Source: Actinomadura kijaniata NBRC 14229
GTDB taxonomy: Bacteria; Actinomycetota; Actinomycetes; Streptosporangiales; Streptosporangiaceae
Assembly (NCBI RefSeq): GCF_001552175.1
Contig: NZ_BCQR01000083.1
Location: 1-50,810, forward strand
Direction of reading: 5' to 3'
DNA length: 50,810 bases
Shown here: positions 48,100 through 50,810 of the stretch, in pieces
Position numbering within the stretch: position 1 is the stretch's first letter
Layout: each line of letters begins with the position of its first letter
Notes under the pieces: generated by a model
Told to the model about the DNA's origin: nothing
What the model saw: the letters and a program-made list of their open reading frames with translations, nothing else
Database searches by the model: none
Program-made: the position numbers and the translations under genes

Positions 48100-49722
48100 C
48101 TACTCCTCGGGGGAAGCGGGGGTGATCAGCACACCGGGGTTGAGGATCCCGGCCGGGTCCAGGCCGTTCTTGACCGCGCGCAGCACGTCCACGCCGAGCG
48201 GGCCGATCTCGCGGGCGTACCAGTCGCGGTGGTCGGTGCCGACGCCGTGGTGGTGGCTGATGGTGCCGCCCGCCGCGAGGATCGCGTCGTTGGCGGCGTG
48301 CTTGGCCTTCGCCCAGTGCGCGACCGGGTCCTCGCCCTGGGCGGACACGACCGTGAAGTAGAGGGAGGCGCCGGTGGCGTACACGTGCGAAATATGGCAC
48401 ATCACCAGCGGCGGGGTGCCGGCGGCGCCGAGGGTGTCGGTGAGCGCCGTCCGGACGGCCGCGTACAGCCCCGGGATGTCGGCCCAGAACGCGGCGGTCT
48501 CCAGGGTCTCGGCGAACGCGCCGACGTCCAGCAGCGCGTCGCGCAGGTAGGGGGCGTTGAAGCGGCCGTGCTCCCACTTCTCCCCCGGCCCGGCGCCGAG
48601 GGGCTCGCCGCCCGCGCCGGCGAGGACCGCGCGGACCTTCTCCCGGCGTTCGGCGATCCGGCCCCGGGCGCCCTCGAAGCCGATGACCGCCAGGCAGCCC
48701 GAGGCCGCCGACAGGCCCGCGCCGACCGCCGCCGGGTCGGCCAGGCCGATCATCGTCTCGGTCTCGTCGGACAGCCGCAGCACCGCCGGCAGCGGCCCGT
48801 CCTGGGCGACCCGGCGCAGCGCCGCCGCGCCGGCCTCGAACGAGGGGAACCGCCAGCCCTCGTAGGCCGACTCCTCCGGCACCGGGTGGATCCGCACGCG
48901 GACGGAGGTGATGACGCCGAACGCGCCCTCCGACCCCAGCACGAGCTGGCGCAGGTCCGGCCCGGCGGCCGACCGCGGCGCGCGGCCCAGGTCGAGGGTG
49001 CCGCGCGGGGTGGCCACGGTGAGGCCCACCACCATCTCGTCGAAGCGGCCGTACCCGGCCGACGCCTGCCCGCTGGAGCGCGCGGCGGCGAACCCGCCGA
49101 TGGAGGCCCACTCGAACGACTGCGGGAAGTGGCCGAGGGTGTAGCCGCGCCCGTTCAGCAGCGCCTCGGCCCGCGGGGCGCGCAGCCCCGGCTGGAGGAC
49201 GGCCGTGCGGGAGACCTCGTCCACCTCGACCAGGGCGTCCAGGCGGCGCAGGTCCAGCGCGACGAACGCCGCGACCCCCCGCGGGGCCAGGCCGCCGACC
49301 ACCGAGGTGCCGCCGCCGAACGGGACCACGGCGATCCGCCGCTCGGTGCAGGCCGCCAGGACCGCCAGCACCTCCTCGTGCGAGCCGGGCAGCACCACGG
49401 CGTCGGGGGCGTCGGAGGTCTCGCCCGCGCGGATGCGCAGCAGGTCGGGGGTGGACTTGCCGCGGGTGTGCCGCACGCGGGCCTCGGCGTCGGTGCGCAC
49501 GTGCTCCCCGCCCGCCGTGCCCCCCACCGCGTCGCGCAGCGCGGCCAGGTCGGCCTCGGACAGCCGGGGGTCGGCGAGGGTGATCTCGTGCAGCCCGGCG
49601 GGCCGCGCGTCGCCGGGCCGGACGCCCAGCAGGTCGCGCAGCAGCCCGGTCACCGGCTCGGGCAGCGGGGTCGCCTTGGCCGGATCTCCCCAGCCGCTCC
49701 AGAGCATGTCCCGCGTCTCCAC
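48100..49722 (-). CDS. FAD-binding oxidase, alkyl-DHAP-synthase-like
   Basis: 540 residues. A PCMH-type FAD domain (AVVLPGSHEEVLAVLAACTE, VVPFGGGTSVVGGL, FPQSFEWASIGGFAAARSSG, GSEGAFGVITSVRVRIHP) is followed by a C-terminal substrate domain with HGVGTDHRDWYAREIG and LDPAGILNPGVL. It resembles eukaryotic alkyldihydroxyacetonephosphate synthase and mycobacterial Rv2251-type proteins. It probably acts on a glycerol- or DHAP-derived lipid precursor; the reaction is not proven. GTG 49722 (GAGGGAGA upstream) is preferred to GTG 49743. Confidence 0.9.
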   Translation of the reverse strand: METRDMLWSGWGDPAKATPLPEPVTGLLRDLLGVRPGDARPAGLHEITLADPRLSEADLAALRDAVGGTAGGEHVRTDAEARVRHTRGKSTPDLLRIRAGETSDAPDAVVLPGSHEEVLAVLAACTERRIAVVPFGGGTSVVGGLAPRGVAAFVALDLRRLDALVEVDEVSRTAVLQPGLRAPRAEALLNGRGYTLGHFPQSFEWASIGGFAAARSSGQASAGYGRFDEMVVGLTVATPRGTLDLGRAPRSAAGPDLRQLVLGSEGAFGVITSVRVRIHPVPEESAYEGWRFPSFEAGAAALRRVAQDGPLPAVLRLSDETETMIGLADPAAVGAGLSAASGCLAVIGFEGARGRIAERREKVRAVLAGAGGEPLGAGPGEKWEHGRFNAPYLRDALLDVGAFAETLETAAFWADIPGLYAAVRTALTDTLGAAGTPPLVMCHISHVYATGASLYFTVVSAQGEDPVAHWAKAKHAANDAILAAGGTISHHHGVGTDHRDWYAREIGPLGVDVLRAVKNGLDPAGILNPGVLITPASPEE

Positions 49723-49758
49723 ACCGTCTCCCTCTGTCGTCACCCGGAACGTGTGGCT

Positions 49759-49790
49759 TACACTGTGACATATGACGTCGAATCGTCACA
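49759..49790. promoter_or_regulatory. Divergent control region between flavoprotein and TetR genes
   Basis: TACACT (49759-49764) lies 7 nt before ATG 49772, a leaderless arrangement. Inverted half-sites TGTGAC (49764-49769) and GTCACA (49785-49790) flank the start codon; binding there by the TetR protein would block both directions. Confidence 0.5.
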
Positions 49791-50368
49791 ACAGGACCGA
49801 TGACGACAGCGTGCTGGACGCCGCCCGCGACTGCGTGCTGGCCGTCGGGGTGCGCCGGACCACGCTGACCGACATCGCCCGCCGCGCGGGGGTGTCGCGG
49901 ATGACGCTGTACCGGCGCTGGCCGGACGTGCGCACGATCGTCGGCGATCTGATGACCCGGGAGTGGACGGCGCTGGCGACCGCCGCGCAGCCGCCCGACG
50001 ACGGCCGCCCCACCCGGGAACGCCTGGTGGAGGGTCTGGTCGCCGGGGTGCGGACGTTCCGCGACCACCCGCTGCTGCGCAAGATCGTCGAGGTGGACCC
50101 CGAGCTGCTGCTCCCCTACGTGCTGGACCGGCGCGGCGCGAGCCAGGAGGCGTTCCTGGCGATCCTGGAGGCGGCGGTGCGCGCCGGGCACGCCGACGGC
50201 TCGGTCCGCCCCGACCACCCGGTGCGGCAGGCCCGCGCGGTGCTGCTGGTCATCCAGTCGTTCGCGCTGTCGGTCCCGACGATGACCGAGGCCGCCGACC
50301 CCGAGCTGTCCCCCGACGCGTTCGACGCCGAACTCCGCCACACCCTGGAGAGGACCCTCGCCCCATGA
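49772..50368 (+). CDS. TetR/AcrR family regulator
   Basis: 198 residues. HTH: VLDAARDCVLAVGVRRTTLT, DIARRAGVSRMTLYRRWPD. The C-terminal ligand domain is helical. The stop overlaps the glpD start by 4 bp, so it is cotranscribed with glpD and divergent from the flavoprotein/lipid kinase pair. It probably regulates both. Counterpart in memory: Rv2250c. Confidence 0.92.
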   Translation: MTSNRHNRTDDDSVLDAARDCVLAVGVRRTTLTDIARRAGVSRMTLYRRWPDVRTIVGDLMTREWTALATAAQPPDDGRPTRERLVEGLVAGVRTFRDHPLLRKIVEVDPELLLPYVLDRRGASQEAFLAILEAAVRAGHADGSVRPDHPVRQARAVLLVIQSFALSVPTMTEAADPELSPDAFDAELRHTLERTLAP

Positions 50369-50810
50369 TCTCGCCCGCCCGTTCCTCGCTGAACGCCGAG
50401 CGCCGCGCCCGCGAGCTGGACGCCCTTCCCGACGAGGTGGTGGACGTGCTGGTGGTCGGGCTGGGCGCGACCGGCGCGGGGGTCGCGCTGGACGCCGCCG
50501 CGCGGGGGCTGTCGGTGGCCGCGATCGACGCGCACGACCTGGCGTTCGGCACCTCCCGCTGGAGCTCCAAGCTGATCCACGGCGGGCTGCGCTACCTGGC
50601 GTCCGGGCAGGTGGACGTCGCCCACGAGAGCGCCGTCGAACGCGGGTTCCTCATGGCCCGCACCGCCCCGCACCTGGTGCGCGCGACGCCGTTCGTCCTG
50701 CCGCTGACGCCGATGGTGTCGCGCGGGCAGGCGGCGCTGACGTTCGCGGGGCTGCGGGCGGGCGACGCGCTGCGGGCCGCGGCCCGCACGCCGCGGGCGC
50801 TGCTGCCCGG
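50365..50810 (+). CDS. glpD: Glycerol-3-phosphate dehydrogenase, partial
   Basis: The first ~148 residues of GlpD are present; the gene runs off the right edge. It shows VVDVLVVGLGATGAGVALDA (FAD-binding; Gly-rich loop), then FGTSRWSSKLIHGGLRYLAS, the GlpD signature, and RGFLMARTAPHLVRATPFVL. It oxidises sn-glycerol 3-phosphate to DHAP at the membrane with FAD. ATG 50365 overlaps the TetR stop (ATGA). Confidence 0.92.
   Translation, partial: MISPARSSLNAERRARELDALPDEVVDVLVVGLGATGAGVALDAAARGLSVAAIDAHDLAFGTSRWSSKLIHGGLRYLASGQVDVAHESAVERGFLMARTAPHLVRATPFVLPLTPMVSRGQAALTFAGLRAGDALRAAARTPRALLP

Overview
The window is very GC-rich DNA with strong G/C bias at third codon positions, many GTG/TTG starts and frequent 4-bp stop/start overlaps. 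It carries typical actinomycete markers: a Cvn-type conservon, an LCP-family wall protein, an actinobacterial DNA polymerase I-like protein, a BldG-like STAS protein and a DUF3817 membrane protein. A filamentous actinomycete, possibly of the Streptosporangiales (Actinomadura-like), is my inference; the sequence does not name the taxon. No rRNA, tRNA, CRISPR array, transposase or phage gene was recognised. The right edge cuts a glpD gene.

Layout. 1-4280: an alkylsulfatase-like MBL hydrolase and an MFS permease, divergent from a PucR-type regulator, with a 16-bp palindrome and five 16-bp repeats between them. 4281-5237: a spacer with a good promoter, a hairpin, a doubtful Arg/Pro-rich ORF and short tandem repeats. 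5238-9781: a MarR-GNAT fusion, two small membrane proteins and a DUF6493-like protein. 9782-10881: a spacer with two ~135-bp tandem repeats. 10882-12743: an MFS permease coupled to Ogt. 12786-16471: a DUF3303 protein, a two-gene ABC exporter divergent from its probable TetR regulator, and an SDR. 16743-19461: glutathione peroxidase, two paralogous 51-aa membrane peptides, a 98-aa protein and an LCP protein. 19608-23857: a 1,222-aa protein with three AAA+ modules, and a STAS protein. 24002-29846 region: an SGNH hydrolase and a four-gene conservon (cvnA-D) whose kinase carries ten 9-residue repeats.

30398-39582 is the most distinctive part. Two paralogous modules each encode a lipoprotein solute-binding protein, two permeases of the NitT/TauT/SsuC type and a PhzS-like flavin monooxygenase. 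They flank a single ATPase that carries a ~160-residue charged tail. Both promoters carry the same GTGATCTTTYC-like box. The simplest reading is two co-regulated uptake-and-oxidation routes for related small organic substrates that share one ATPase. The substrate cannot be read from the sequence.

39566-47050: a small protein, the polymerase I-like protein, a DUF4234 membrane protein, a metallophosphoesterase, an ActP/DUF485 acetate-uptake operon, YccF and a small secreted peptide. 47206-50810: a diacylglycerol-kinase-family lipid kinase and an alkyl-DHAP-synthase-like flavoprotein, divergent from TetR and glpD. This order and divergence match my recollection of the Mycobacterium tuberculosis Rv2249c-Rv2252 locus, and point to glycerol-3-phosphate/phospholipid metabolism.

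A recurring feature is a -10-like hexamer 6-8 nt before the start codon at several genes, which suggests leaderless transcripts.
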